Origin: Cerioporus squamosus
Taxonomy: Eukaryota > Basidiomycota > Agaricomycetes > Polyporales > Polyporaceae
Reading direction: 5' to 3'
NCBI GenBank assembly: GCA_022592435.1
Contig: JABYQS010000002.1
Coordinates: forward strand, 124,001-188,000
DNA length: 64,000 bases
Under the pieces are notes generated by a model, which searched no databases, had not been told where the DNA came from, and was given only the letters and a program-made list of their open reading frames with translations. Made by a program: the position numbers and the translations under genes. Positions 1-10,893 of the stretch are shown here, one piece after another; the stretch's first letter is position 1; each line of letters begins with the position of its first letter.

Positions 1-357
1 GTGTCGTAAGTCTCGGTAATCCAGAAGTGACCCCATGTGAACGTACGGATAATTAGTGAGTAGTGACTACTAGTAGCAAGTAAGTAGTAGTGGGTCAAGT
101 ACTTGGCAACTTCGATCATGTCGGTTTGTCCCGGCGTGGTATGTTCGTCGGAGTCGTACTAGAGGCAGCGGAGGGTGGGGATGGCGCCTTCAACTTGTCT
201 CTTCAATGCACAGAGTAGGCTCACAGTAGAGGAATGAATAAGTACATTGTTATTCTCCTGTGGGGCTCGCGCGAGCTCTGATCACGCTCGAGCGTACGCG
301 TCGGAATTGATCAGTAGTTGTTAAGTAGTCGTATAACACCGTCAATGAGTTGCCATT
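1..357. other. Intergenic left edge, no gene seen
   Basis: No coding signal is recognisable. A short run around 55-95 is built from degenerate TAG/AGT trinucleotides (gtgagtagtgactactagtag) and looks like simple-sequence drift rather than a regulatory site. The flanking F-box/LRR gene ends at 358 on the minus strand, so this is probably its 3' flank. Confidence 0.5.
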
Positions 358-1686
358 TCACAAGTCTGTAATCTGCACCGAATCCACATTCGCCAACAGC
401 TTGCCCTCCCATCCCTTGTTACTCGCTCCAGCAAAGTCATACGTCGGCTGCCCATACCGATCCTTCCCCTTCGGAATCACCTGCGCCTGCAGCGTGAGCT
501 CCAGCCGCCGCAGCCTGCCCCCACTCCGATCGCGGTACCTCATCGCCTGCAGCACAATATCCATCAATGCAGGCGTGAACGTCGTCTGGCGTATCGCAAC
601 GCCCTCCAAGTGAGGACAGAGCACCCGATGCGCCTGCATCAACCCTTCCGGTGGAGACGCGATTGCTTCCAGCAGCGCGCGCGCCGTGTGGCCGGGCCCC
701 GGGTCTACGATGGTGAGCTGACGTAGACCCACGGTGCCGAGGAAGACGTTGACCAGGGCGCGATGTTCGACCCCGACAGGTGTGCCCGTACACTCGAGTG
801 TGGTCAGAGCTCGCGCGAGCCCCAGGATCGCCCCGGCCGCGGCGACGACGGCGCTGTATGAAACCCCGTAGATCGCCGGTTGAGTATCTGGGCGCAGGCG
901 GAGGGTGGAGTGCACCTCGAGGACGAGCTGGCCTTGGCGTCCGCTACAGACGAGCCGGACGGTGTCCTCGGACAGCTCGAGCTTCGCCGTGGTGGTGTCG
1001 GTGAGGATGGGGTAGTACAGGTCGGGCCGCCCCTGGGGAAGCATAGCGAGGAAGGCGTTGAATTTGCTGGGCTGGCGCTCGAAACGAGTGTTGCCGTGCA
1101 ACCCGCCGATTATGGCGTTCTTTGGGAGTTGGCGCAGGTGATGGAGGAGCCGTGCTGTCTGCTGTGGGGTGTCTCGTACGCACAACTCCTTCAGTGCCCG
1201 CATGGTAACGGGCGACCGGCGGGAAGGCTGGTCGTTGAATGCCATGGAGAGGTAGTTGTCGAGCGTGAGCCGTGTCAGTCGGGCGCTGGTATCGAGTAGA
1301 TCCAGCAAACCGTTGAAGGTGCTTGTCGCGGGCTGCTCGGGGAAGTTGCGCAACTCGACAGTGAGCAAGTTGCCCAGGGATGTGCACTTCAGACCGATTC
1401 CATCAAGAGACAGTGCCATAAGAGCAGGGAAGCGTTGTGGAGAGTACTCGAAGATCAAGTCCGAGTGCGGAAGACCTCCGGGTATGATGTTGAAGGCGAT
1501 CGAGCTCAACTTTGGCATAGGTGCCTGGAGGAAGTTCAGGAAAGCCTGATGAGTGAACTGGAAGCCGGTGATTTGGACATCAATCCCGGTTAGCTGCGAG
1601 GCGTATGGCAACACATCTGACATCGTGTTGAACGTCAACGTCCTTTGGCTGCCCAGGAAGGCGGTGATTTTCGTAGAGGACGTCAT
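358..1686 (-). CDS. F-box/LRR-family protein lacking a visible F-box
   Basis: The long frame encodes leucine-rich, irregular LRR-like segments typical of the large agaricomycete F-box families, whose members usually present substrates to SCF ubiquitin ligases. The frame stays open to 1866, but that start would be GTG; the first ATG is at 1686, giving about 442 residues. A good intron (1763 to 1694 on the minus strand, donor GTGAGC, acceptor TTCCAG) would join it to an upstream exon in another frame, so the true N-terminus, perhaps with an F-box, is unresolved. The C-terminal third aligns by eye with the gene at 9640-10860: both have a CPHLxxVxxRxxTxxPxLxD block followed by RRLELTLQ / RSLHLVL. 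The two are therefore paralogues. The substrate is unknown. Confidence 0.7.
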   Translation of the reverse strand: MTSSTKITAFLGSQRTLTFNTMSDVLPYASQLTGIDVQITGFQFTHQAFLNFLQAPMPKLSSIAFNIIPGGLPHSDLIFEYSPQRFPALMALSLDGIGLKCTSLGNLLTVELRNFPEQPATSTFNGLLDLLDTSARLTRLTLDNYLSMAFNDQPSRRSPVTMRALKELCVRDTPQQTARLLHHLRQLPKNAIIGGLHGNTRFERQPSKFNAFLAMLPQGRPDLYYPILTDTTTAKLELSEDTVRLVCSGRQGQLVLEVHSTLRLRPDTQPAIYGVSYSAVVAAAGAILGLARALTTLECTGTPVGVEHRALVNVFLGTVGLRQLTIVDPGPGHTARALLEAIASPPEGLMQAHRVLCPHLEGVAIRQTTFTPALMDIVLQAMRYRDRSGGRLRRLELTLQAQVIPKGKDRYGQPTYDFAGASNKGWEGKLLANVDSVQITDL

Positions 1687-2143
1687 GTTGTATCTGGAAG
1701 GGGCGAACAGAGTGACACAGTGGTTCAGTAGTCCGACATGAAACGGATGTAGGATGCGCTCACCTTGTTTCCACTGCGATACAGGCGGGGAATGTCGATG
1801 GCGGAGGACGTTGCGGAGGATCGACTGATATATGGCCAGCAGCTTTGTCCTCGCTCGGCCCCTCACCCTTCGCTTTGATCATGTCGGCCGGAAGTCATTG
1901 TCACACCAAGTGGTGCGCGATCCAAGCGTCTTCAAACAAGGCAGGTCCAAGCGATGCGTATCTGTGGCCAGTGGCTCAGTCACAAAGAGATAGCATTGAT
2001 ACACCACTCCGTACACGGTGGCAACATGGTTGCAACGACCAGTGCAACGGTCATGACAATACGCTGAGCTTGACCCTGCTACAGCACTATCAGCAAGCAT
2101 TACAGACCGACTCTGAGTGGCACTGCCACGAATTGACCTACGT

Positions 2144-3257
2144 TCAGAAGAGATACTCCTCCATCCAACACCCAGTATTCCCCTCCACGCGCTGCATCCA
2201 CTCCTCCCTAGCCTTCCTGATGCAACGGCGAGGCGCGGTTTCGGTCTCTTCCTTGGTGAAGACAGGTCCTAGCGGATCATGCCAGGCGAAGATATGGAAA
2301 CGCAATCCAGGTCGGGCCTTCTCCGCGCAGGCCCTGAGCTCGGCAGGCAGCCGACGGTGGCGGTCCTGTCCCTGCGGGTCCCCGAGGGAATACCTCATGT
2401 GTGTCGGTTGCACCATGACTTGCCGAAGGTGAGGGAGTATAAGCGAGTGATCCTCGGAGGACGACAGACCTGCGACAGCTCATCGTAAGTGAGCAAAGAG
2501 TAGCGGGATATGATACGGGATGGGCGAGCTCACCCGTCACGAGCTTGAGCGAATTCATAGTAGCCGTGTCGGCGTAGTGCATCCCAGAGCACCGGAAATG
2601 CGCGAGACGGGACGCATGGTGCGCGAACTGGCAGAGATCCACAGGGCGGCCGTGGAAGAACTCCACGAGATGCAGCCGTTCCAACTGGGGAAACATGGGC
2701 TGACAAGTGTCCTCGAGGCGCAGGAACTCAGGCACCCCGTCGACGAGTGTCAGCTCGCGCAACCGCGGGAACGCGCAGTTGACGCTCGGGACGTTCTTCC
2801 ACTCTCCACGGATGAAGGTGAACGTCTCTAGGCCTGGGGCGAGCTGCTCCATCAGGGCGCAAACAGTAGCGCCATGACGCTCACCAAGATCGCGGAGGTT
2901 TCGGAAATGCTCCTCGTAGGCGTGGGCGGCATTGTACAGCGAAGGCCGGGGCTTGCGGTAGATGGGCTCGCCTTCGATGGGAAGGAGGGAGAGGAACAGG
3001 TGCCGAACGCGTGGGTAGGTATCGGGAAGGCGGTGCCGTTGCTCCATGTAGACGTCGAGAAACTTTGCGAATGCCTCTGGGTCGGAGGATAGAGAGACAG
3101 TATGGAAGCGTGCAGGATGGGCCGCGTCGCGGGTGCGTTTTGATACAAGGGAGAGCGAGCAGCCTGTAAGGCCTCCATCCGTGCACGCGAGGTACGCAAT
3201 CTCGGTGACGAGCTCGACGGGAAGAGAGTCCATAGTCGTGGTGAGATAGGAGTTCAC
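2144..3257 (-). CDS. F-box domain protein (two exons)
   Basis: An F-box-like N-terminus begins near residue 9 (MDSLPVELVTEIAYLAC, then LSLVSKRTRDAAHP), followed by leucine-rich segments (FPRLRELTLVDG, FPQLERLHLV). Exon 1 is 3257-2534, a 64-nt GTGAGC...TCGCAG intron runs 2533-2470, and exon 2 is 2469-2144. Splicing reads LKLVTG-LSSSEDHSLILPHLRQV and ends with an IRKAREEWMQRVEGNTGCW tail, giving about 349 residues. The start could also be the Met at 3233. The protein probably acts as an SCF substrate adaptor, but its target is unknown. A decayed copy of the same tail (MRKEWQDRVEGGPGC) lies at about 17.7 kb on the plus strand, showing that this family has moved within the region. Confidence 0.8.
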
Positions 3258-4156
3258 TGTTGGCTGACAATACTTCGATAAGCAACGTTTTGGGGTGAGC
3301 GTGAAGCTTCTATGAGATATAGGGCAGGTCGGTCAGTCGCGTTGTGACACAGTGCTGGTCATCCCAGACAAGAGTTTTCAAGATGCGCTCACGGTGATCA
3401 ACGGGCAAGTGTGATGGTAATTCTAAACGGCCAGACGGGGAACACAGGGAAAGCACGAAGATGCGTTTCGATTTCGGCGAGCTTCGGTATTTAACCGACA
3501 GCGTCAAAAGGTGACGCGACTTAGTCGCATGCTCCATCTGTGGAGAGGAGGGCGGCAATAGAGTAAGTCAAGTGGCCTCATGGTGCAGTGAATACATACA
3601 TACATTACATACCTTATCATGGGTTTGGCTCCGTACTGGGAGCGAGGCTAGCGTCGATCTGTGACACGTCAGCTGAAAGTCCCTGCCAAGAGTAGATTTC
3701 ACGTCAAAGTGTATTCTGAGCGTAACGGGCAGAGGGTAAGTACACACGACTTACGCCTAGGCTAGGCCAGATGCTGCAGTAATGCCGAAGTGATGAACTA
3801 CCACCGCTGTCGAGTTGAGGTATAAGTGAGCAAGAACGCTTCCCACACGACATACCTTATGACAGTGACCGATGATCACGCGAATGTTTCCATCGTCGTG
3901 TGTGTAGGTCAGAGAGCAACAGAGACATAAATTCCGAAAGAGTCCGTGAAACACGTACTGAATCAACAGACTAGAGCCACACCTCCACGTTCACTAGCCT
4001 ACAACAATCCGCCGTGCCAGCGTCTCCAAGGGTCCTGGATCTAAGGTATCACACGAACCAAGACGGTATGCGGTAGGTATGCTCTATGCATAGGGTGATA
4101 TATAGACTGACGGCGTCGCAGAGCCGGAGCAGGCTCTTTTGGGTGTGAGCTCGAGC
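3258..4156. other. Intergenic, nothing recognisable
   Basis: This is the spacer between the start of the F-box gene and the 3' end of the NADH dehydrogenase gene. Only short frames without family signatures are present (for example 3310-3558 minus). No RNA gene or repeat is recognised. Confidence 0.4.
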
Positions 4157-6675
4157 TCACAAACGAGACAAGTCGCGTCCCCATATTCCCCTATGCCACA
4201 CGCACATCAGTTTCATGATACACGCCCTGGAGTGAAGCACGTACCTCACAACCCAGTCGATCATCAACAGCGCCCGCGTTCGCATGCTGACCTGTTCACT
4301 CCAGTACACGCTCCGCCACGCATACATGGCCGCCAGGCCACCCATGAAGCTGAACCGGCCCAGATCGAATACCGCTGCGTTCCCGATGTACGCGAGCGAG
4401 CCAAGATGGTAGTACCGGAACGGTGCTGCGACCGCTTCGTCGCCCTCATCCATGACCAACCCATTCGCCTCGAGCACGGATCGGCGCTGGGCGAGCTTGG
4501 ACAGCTTCTTCCCGAGGTACTTGCCCTGCTGTGACGCTACCTGTGCCGTCTGCAGATGTCCACGAGCGTGAGGCGAGGGTACACAGGCGGATAAGTCACA
4601 AGAAGACGTACCGCGGGCAGTGCTGTGATCTTGTTGCCAATCTCCTGGAGAAGGACCGCGAGCTCGTTCAGGTTGAGCGAGTTGTCCGCGTCCGAGTCGT
4701 AGAGGTCGAACAGCTCCCGGACCTTCATGAGCTGCTCCTCCGCCATCGGAATGCGCTTTTTGATCCGCTGAACCATAACCTGCCACTCGTCATAGTCGAT
4801 CTTGCCATCCTTGTTCTTGTCCGCCTCGTCCACGAGCTCCAGGAGGTAGCTCACGATCGACGTCTCGATCGTGCTCGCGTCGCCAATCGCGTACACGGTG
4901 CCGAGCGGCGCGCCCTTGACACGCAGGTGCGCGTCGACCTCAATGGCCTTCTTATGCACCTGGTTCGGCAGCAGGTCCGACACGCGCTTCGTGAACGGGT
5001 TCATCGCGATGCCCGTGCTCCACAGCACGAAGTTCGTCGGGATCTCGAACGTCTCGACCTTGCCGTCGGGCGTGCGCCGGGTGTATGTCACCTTGTCGTG
5101 GTCGACGGACGAGACGCGCGCCATGGTAATGAGGTCGATCTGGTCCCGACTGAACTTCTCTTCGGCGAATCGCGAGATCGCTTCGGAGTACTGACAGTTG
5201 GGCATCAGCAGAGCAGACAGCGACGACGAGGGCGTATGCGCACCGTGTTCAGGATGTGTTCGCGACTCTGGATGACGTGAATGGAAACTTCCTTTCTGCA
5301 GATCTTCGGGAACTACGAAGCGCGAAGTCCGTGAGCGAGCTAACTGGAGTGTCGCCGCGAACTCACGTAGTTCATCAGGTCTTCCTGGCACAGGTCGTAG
5401 ATCTCGGCCGCAGTCTCGACACCGGTAGGACCACCACCGCAGACAACGAAGCTGAGCAGTTTCTTCCGCTCCTCGGGCGTTGTCGTGGGCAGAGAGGCAG
5501 CTTCGAAGTTGTCTGGCAGTAATATGACGCGTCAATCGGGCGAAAACAGAGGCCAAACGCGTTGCACGCACCAATTATGCGTTTCCTAATGGCTTGCGCG
5601 TCGCTAACCGTCTTCAGCTGGAAGCAGTGTTCCAGCCCAGGCACGCCGTGGGTGCTCGACGTCGAACCAACCGCGATGATCAGCTTGTCATACCTGCGAA
5701 GCTGTGTGTCAGACAGACCACTAAGGACGAGGATGGCATTCACGTACGGGATGTACATGCGCTGGTCCCTGATGCCGTTGGGTGAGATGGTCTCGACCTC
5801 GAGGAGGCGCTCGGACATGACAAGGTCGACAGCGCGCGCATTGATGAGGTGGCCGCGGAGGCGGGCTGCGATCTTGCGAAGGGGTTCGACGAGGGAGCGG
5901 ACGGAGACGGTCCCAACCGCGGCGGCTACGGACATATGCGTCAACGGGTCGCTCGCCGGATTTCCCAAGCAAGCCTCGGACAGCCGTCCTTACGGAAGGA
6001 TAGAAGCACGACCAGAGAAAGAAGACTCACAAGGTAGTAGTGGTGTGAAGGTCGTGTAAGTCTCGGGAGAGACAATCGTGACGTGGTAGTCCCCGGGGTT
6101 GAGTTTGTCAAGAACGCCGACAGCCTGTGATGCATGATATAAGAATACGAACGGCGTAGGATCGTAGTGAGAAGTACGCACACCCCAGCCCCCTCCAACG
6201 ATCACCAGGTGAGGCTTCTCCGCGAGGCCGCGGTTCTCGTCGTCCTCCCAGTCGCTGAGTAAAGTGGACAGGATGGGCAGGTTCTTGGGCCCGCCGCGTT
6301 CGGGTTGTAATGCGCGCGGCGCAACGGGCACGCCGTCGACGTGCTATCAAGAACGGTTCAGTACGAGCGCAACGAGATTGCGCATGCACTCACTCGGTCG
6401 TGATACGTGAAGGCATCGTGGAGGAAGATAGCACCCGTCAAGACCACGCATCCCACCACCGTCGACCCAATGAGAAAGAAGGTGTACTTGGCCGCTGTTC
6501 GAGCGCGCCGTATGAGCTTGGACGAGGAGGCGGATTCGGGAGCAGTAGCATATGTTCTCGCTAGAAGAGGCCTATGGAGCGCGGAGGAGGCCAGGCGAGA
6601 ATAAGAGGTCGGGGCTAGTCTGTGGAGAGCCGGTGCATGTGACGTCCTCTTCGCGATGGATGTTGCCCGGAACAT
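4157..6675 (-). CDS. External alternative NADH dehydrogenase with EF-hand (NDE/NDH-2 type)
   Basis: A rotenone-insensitive, non-pumping flavoprotein that oxidises cytosolic NAD(P)H and reduces ubiquinone at the outer face of the inner mitochondrial membrane. Ten exons read through cleanly. The order is an Arg/Ser/Ala-rich mitochondrial presequence, a hydrophobic segment (TFFLIGSTVVGCVVLTGAIF), the linker HVDGVPVAP...ERGGPKNLPI, an FAD motif VIVGGGWGAVGVL (split by an intron), YDKLIIAVGS, the NADH-binding motif VVCGGGPTGVETAAEIYDL, and the second-flavin block YAIGDAST. A canonical EF-hand DKNKDGKIDYDE (around 4790-4825) follows, then a second degenerate loop DSDADNSLNLNE (4675-4715), ending in GIWGRDLSRL. 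Protein length is roughly 670 residues. The EF-hands mark the calcium-responsive external subtype. The last intron, between DWVVR and GIWG, is needed for the conserved C-terminus. The reading frame is intact. Confidence 0.95.
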
Positions 6676-7100
6676 GGCCGCCGCTGTGTTAGAGAGCGAG
6701 CAGGACGTCGCCGGCGTCGTCGAGATGCGTGTATGAGATGAACAAGGAGATGAGGAGGCGGTCGGGATACTAGTCTGGTCGCGCGCCTGCCGCGCGACGG
6801 CAGCGCATATGCGCGCATGATGTCACTACGTGCTATATTCGTGCGCGCCCTCCGCGCCACCGCGCCTTCAACCACTCTTCCACCTTTTCGATCCGTGGTC
6901 TTTGCTTGGTTCATATAGCTCAAGCTCCGGGAATAAACTCGTTCACATGCGAGACGAGCGAGTCATTCTAACGAGCGACTGATCGAAATTCTTAGGGAGC
7001 TTGTGGATACTTCAAGTTAGGCCCCCAGACATGGCATCCACTGGCGACTGCTCGTGTCACTGGCAGTGCACTATTCGAGGCGCAGCGCGTTCCTCAGCTT
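6676..7100. other. Divergent promoter region
   Basis: A spacer of about 425 nt between the divergently oriented NADH dehydrogenase (minus) and F-box/LRR gene (plus). No sharp TATA box, repeat or RNA gene was recognised. Confidence 0.4.
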
Positions 7101-8777
7101 ATGGTGGGTGATGATGCAGAAGCTCATGCTCCCTCGAGGTCGAAACTGATTGTTGTGGATTCAGCGGCACCCAAGGGAAGACCTGTTTTGGTAAGTATAC
7201 AGCTTAGACCATGTCCAGCTTGGGCAGGAGGAGGAGCTTGGACTCAGACGTCTCTTGCCGACTATGGCCATGCTCCGGAGCATTTGGTCGCTTTGTCCCA
7301 TCCTCGTATTGCTGCTTCGCTTTGGCATACCTGTCTCTCGCTTTTCCATGACCGCAGACGGCAAGTGGTTGGATTTGTTCTCCAGCCATGGTGTCCAATG
7401 CCGGTGCGATATAAAAGCCACGACTTCCCTGGCTTCATGCCCTTCAATCCTCAGCTGCCCTCCCTCCCTAGATCCTCTTTCAGTGGTACGCAGGTTCCTG
7501 ATCTCTCCGTTGCAATGTGTACGCTGATAACATACCTTCAGATGTCGCAAACTTTCAATTTCCAGGACTGTGGTGCGATAATAGAAGGCACTTTCGTTCC
7601 GGAGGCACCTCCTCGCCCTCCCGTCGGAAGCCTCCGGTCGTTGGCAAGCCGTGCTAAATACATCGCCACACTCTCCTTCGCAAGCCCCATGACCACACGT
7701 TTCTTCAACTCACCACCAGTCCAAGAATTCCTACCTCTGGCGTTCCCCGAGCTTCGAGAGCTCGCGCTCTGGGTCTATGACCGTACTCCCCCACCCCCGT
7801 CAGACCCGGCGCCGTCTCCGTTCGCCGTCTCACCCACTCTCCACCCAAAGTTGGCGAAGCTCTCACTTGTCGGTGTCCCGCTCAGCATGGAGGGCTCCCT
7901 TGAGTTCCTGCGCGACTTGGCGTTGTGTGACTATCCTCCTGGAGCCCCACCGCTCGAGTGGCTCGGCTTCATTTCTCTCTTCAATTCCGCTGAATCACTC
8001 AACAGGCTAGTGCTCCGCAGGTACTTAGGCTCTGTGCGGAAACTCCCGTCTCACATCCAAACTTCAACCCTTCCCACCCTCGACTCAGTGGTCGTCGAGG
8101 AAACATCGTACAACGTCTGGTACGTCTCCGAATGGATGGAGACCTGGGAGAATGACCCGCTTCATACTCACTTCATATCCAACAACGTGATCACCAATCT
8201 CGTCGACCGCCGGTCTCCGATAGACCAAGAGTCCCTCTTCATGGACGTCCTCGCGCGCCGTTGGGAGCCCGCTTCAGATCCTTTCCACCTAGCGCTCGTG
8301 CCACGAGCCTTCAATGGAGTAACGGACGCCACGCTCACGTTCGGAAGCACGTCCATCACCCTCAAATGTATCGGCTACCAACCGGGGAACGACTTGAATT
8401 GGAGACCAGTGGAGGTCATCATCGAGCTTCGGTGCAATGACCTCATGCGTCTCGACCCGGATTCTCGCACCAGGGTGCACGCCATAGCCATCAAATCCGT
8501 GAAGTGGATACTCTGGTACGCTGCCGGGAAGGCTCTGCGCAAGCTCGAGATCATCGGCGTCTCGGATGACGTCTGCGCGGACGCGTGGGACACGCTCCTC
8601 AGCATTGTCGACATAAACCCGAAGTCTCCCTGGCGGGCACTCATCATACGGCCAAACAATCCGATGCGGCATGCGGCAGCGGAACTGTACAGAGCGCTGT
8701 ACAAACGGCAGCACGAGCTACCCAAGGATCTGCAGGTCTTCGCTATTCAGGGAACGGAGAGTACAAGGATCTACTGA
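7101..8777 (+). CDS. F-box/LRR-like protein, N-terminus uncertain
   Basis: An open frame of 558 codons. From the internal Met at 7543 it has the leucine-rich organisation of agaricomycete F-box proteins: FPELRELALWVYD, HPKLAKLSLVGVPL, LDSVVVEETSYNVWYV, LRKLEIIGVSDDV. The first 150 residues are compositionally different and contain good splice signals (GTAAGT at about 7191; GTACGC at about 7490 with acceptor CTTCAG before 7543), so the 5' part is probably spliced and the ATG at 7101 may not be used. No clear F-box motif is visible. Its role is presumably protein-protein recognition in ubiquitylation, by family analogy only. It is not obviously closer to the genes at 358 and 9640 than to the general family. 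Confidence 0.65.
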   Translation: MVGDDAEAHAPSRSKLIVVDSAAPKGRPVLVSIQLRPCPAWAGGGAWTQTSLADYGHAPEHLVALSHPRIAASLWHTCLSLFHDRRRQVVGFVLQPWCPMPVRYKSHDFPGFMPFNPQLPSLPRSSFSGTQVPDLSVAMCTLITYLQMSQTFNFQDCGAIIEGTFVPEAPPRPPVGSLRSLASRAKYIATLSFASPMTTRFFNSPPVQEFLPLAFPELRELALWVYDRTPPPPSDPAPSPFAVSPTLHPKLAKLSLVGVPLSMEGSLEFLRDLALCDYPPGAPPLEWLGFISLFNSAESLNRLVLRRYLGSVRKLPSHIQTSTLPTLDSVVVEETSYNVWYVSEWMETWENDPLHTHFISNNVITNLVDRRSPIDQESLFMDVLARRWEPASDPFHLALVPRAFNGVTDATLTFGSTSITLKCIGYQPGNDLNWRPVEVIIELRCNDLMRLDPDSRTRVHAIAIKSVKWILWYAAGKALRKLEIIGVSDDVCADAWDTLLSIVDINPKSPWRALIIRPNNPMRHAAAELYRALYKRQHELPKDLQVFAIQGTESTRIY

Positions 8778-9639
8778 GATCGGTGCATTGAGTCTCCAGG
8801 GTGGTACTACAGATGATACAAGCATACATAGAGCTGGAGGTTTACGGACTTGGAGCTTGGAGCTCAAGCTGCCATGGGGCGGAGAGAAGTTGAAGGTTGC
8901 TCTGTACGGTGATTTCCACGTCGCACGAGAGATGACAGACTCGCAATGAGGCCGATTTGATAGTCGTTAATCTACATGTTGTGTATCTCGTACCGCCAAC
9001 ACGAACGTTCTTGACTCCCGAAGTGCCGAATGGTTAGCCCAAGGGCGCCTGTCAGAGAAAATACAAGCGCTTACTTTGGGCCCATGTTGTCGTGACCCGT
9101 CACCACCACAGCACTCCGCGCCGCCATCATTCTGCTGCTTCGCTACACCGTAGAACGACCGCCGCTTGACTCGAATGATGGAGCGTATCCAATGTATCAA
9201 CCACACGCCCCGGGAGGCTCGGACGCTTCAATTGGCTCGATGACGCTGTGACAATGAACACTGAACAAGGTGCTTTGTCCTCACAGCCTTTTGCTGTGCC
9301 TCACAATTGCTGAGCTCTTGTCCCGGACCTCATTCAGCTTTGAAGAGGCTATCATGGCTCTGGCCATGGGCTCGCTTTGCTGGTGAGATGGTATACATCT
9401 GCCGCCCCAGCGAGCCCGTTCGGGCGACTCTTCCTGCTCGTCACCATGGTACGTCTTCTGTCTCTTCGTCAACATCACTAAAATTGCTCAGATGATGCAC
9501 CCAGACGTCGTATCGCAACACTCAAGATGCTATCGTTCAGCGCGCAGAATTCTGTCCACCCCTTACTCCAACCACACGGGTAGACCTCTCGGTTCTGCAG
9601 CAATATGCGGCTACTATCACCGTTCTGGAGTTGGGACCG
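8778..9639. other. Intergenic plus unresolved 5' exons of next gene
   Basis: No complete gene is seen. The frame of the next gene remains open upstream to 9505, immediately after a good acceptor (CACCCAG), so 9505-9639 is probably coding and earlier exons may lie at 9280-9470. The rest shows nothing recognisable. Confidence 0.4.
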
Positions 9640-10860
9640 ATGACACACGCCACATTCCTGGCTGTAGACGTGCCCATGCTCCTCGTACGGGCGATGCCGC
9701 AGCTGACGACATTCAAACTGGTCCTTCAACCACCAAGCACAAGAGGTTCTGGGACGGTGCTCCCACGAGTTCTCATCAGGCCGGAGCGGCTCCCTGCGCT
9801 TCGAAGCCTCCATCTCGAAGGCGCCACGCTCGTGTGCGACTCTCTCGCCCTTCTCAAGCGACTCGAACTTCGCAATGCTATCGGAGCGCCACTGGGCCAC
9901 ACATTCGCCGAGTTCCTAGCCATGTTGTCTACCGCGGTATCTTTGGACGACCTCGTGTTGGAGAACTACATGGGTAGGATGGGCGCCGGAGACCCGACAA
10001 CCTTCCATTTCCCTCTTACGTGCAAGACCGCGTTTGCGAAGGACACCACACGAAGTCTCTACCGCCTCCTGGCCCACCTATCCGAAGTACCTGAAGATAT
10101 GCGTATGGTGGCTTGGTCTCCTGACGGCTCCCCTGCCGATCTCGATCTCCTTCCACTCAAGGGCTTGACACCTCCTCTCCAGAAGTCCGTGCACTGCGCC
10201 ACATTCAAGTTCACGCCGGACGGTGTGCAGCTCATTTGCGCTGGATCCAAGCACAAAATCTCCATCGAGCACTCTGTCTCTCCTATGCTTGTCGCCGCGA
10301 CCTCGTCCGTGCACAACGTTGCGCTCGACGTCCTCTCGCGCTTCCTCGCTTTCATGCCGATATCGACCCTCGAGATTGCCGACCCCACGGACGACATCGA
10401 CCCCCAAGCATGGTTCGACCTGCTCGCGCTCGCACCGAACGTGAGCGAGTTAATCGTCGAGCAGCGTGGACCCGGCGGGGCGGTGCGCAACATCTTCACT
10501 GCCCTCGCTTCCTTCAGTGGACAAGCCGTGGAGACCGCAGTGAGATGTCCTCATCTCAAGGACGTCAAGGTGCGCGGAGCGACGTACTCTCCTTTGCTTG
10601 TCGATATGATCGGGCAGTCGGCGAAGTGGCGCGCGGAACATCGTGGGTCGTTCCGCAGTCTCCACCTGGTGCTTACACCTAGGTTCCTCGGCCAGCCGCG
10701 CTGCGAGTTTGCGAGCGCGGCAGCCCGAGGCTGGGCCACAAAGTTGCAAACGAACGGGTACGTCGGCCGGGTTATCGTCAAGGATGTAGTCGGGAACCAG
10801 TCAACGAGTAGCGACAAGCTGGATCGCGATGCGATAGATCGTGTATACAGTATAGCGTAA
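9640..10860 (+). CDS. F-box/LRR-family protein, paralogue of gene at 358
   Basis: About 406 residues from the first in-frame ATG. The open frame extends to an intron acceptor at 9505 (first residues TSYRNTQDAIVQRAEF), so the true start is upstream. Leucine-rich blocks are seen throughout (LPALRSLHLEGATL, LALLKRLELRNAIG, SLDDLVLENYMG), with a C-terminal block VRCPHLKDVKVRGATYSP...LHLVL. The same succession (LENY/LDNY, PHLxxVxxR, GW(A/E)xKL, near C-terminal VIVKD / VQITD) occurs in the minus-strand gene at 358-1686, so they derive from one duplication. No F-box is visible in the supported exon. Its stop lies 33 nt from the convergently transcribed gene at 10894. Confidence 0.7.
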   Translation: MTHATFLAVDVPMLLVRAMPQLTTFKLVLQPPSTRGSGTVLPRVLIRPERLPALRSLHLEGATLVCDSLALLKRLELRNAIGAPLGHTFAEFLAMLSTAVSLDDLVLENYMGRMGAGDPTTFHFPLTCKTAFAKDTTRSLYRLLAHLSEVPEDMRMVAWSPDGSPADLDLLPLKGLTPPLQKSVHCATFKFTPDGVQLICAGSKHKISIEHSVSPMLVAATSSVHNVALDVLSRFLAFMPISTLEIADPTDDIDPQAWFDLLALAPNVSELIVEQRGPGGAVRNIFTALASFSGQAVETAVRCPHLKDVKVRGATYSPLLVDMIGQSAKWRAEHRGSFRSLHLVLTPRFLGQPRCEFASAAARGWATKLQTNGYVGRVIVKDVVGNQSTSSDKLDRDAIDRVYSIA

Positions 10861-10893
10861 TCGAATGCAACATCTTGTATTCCTATGGATGCT

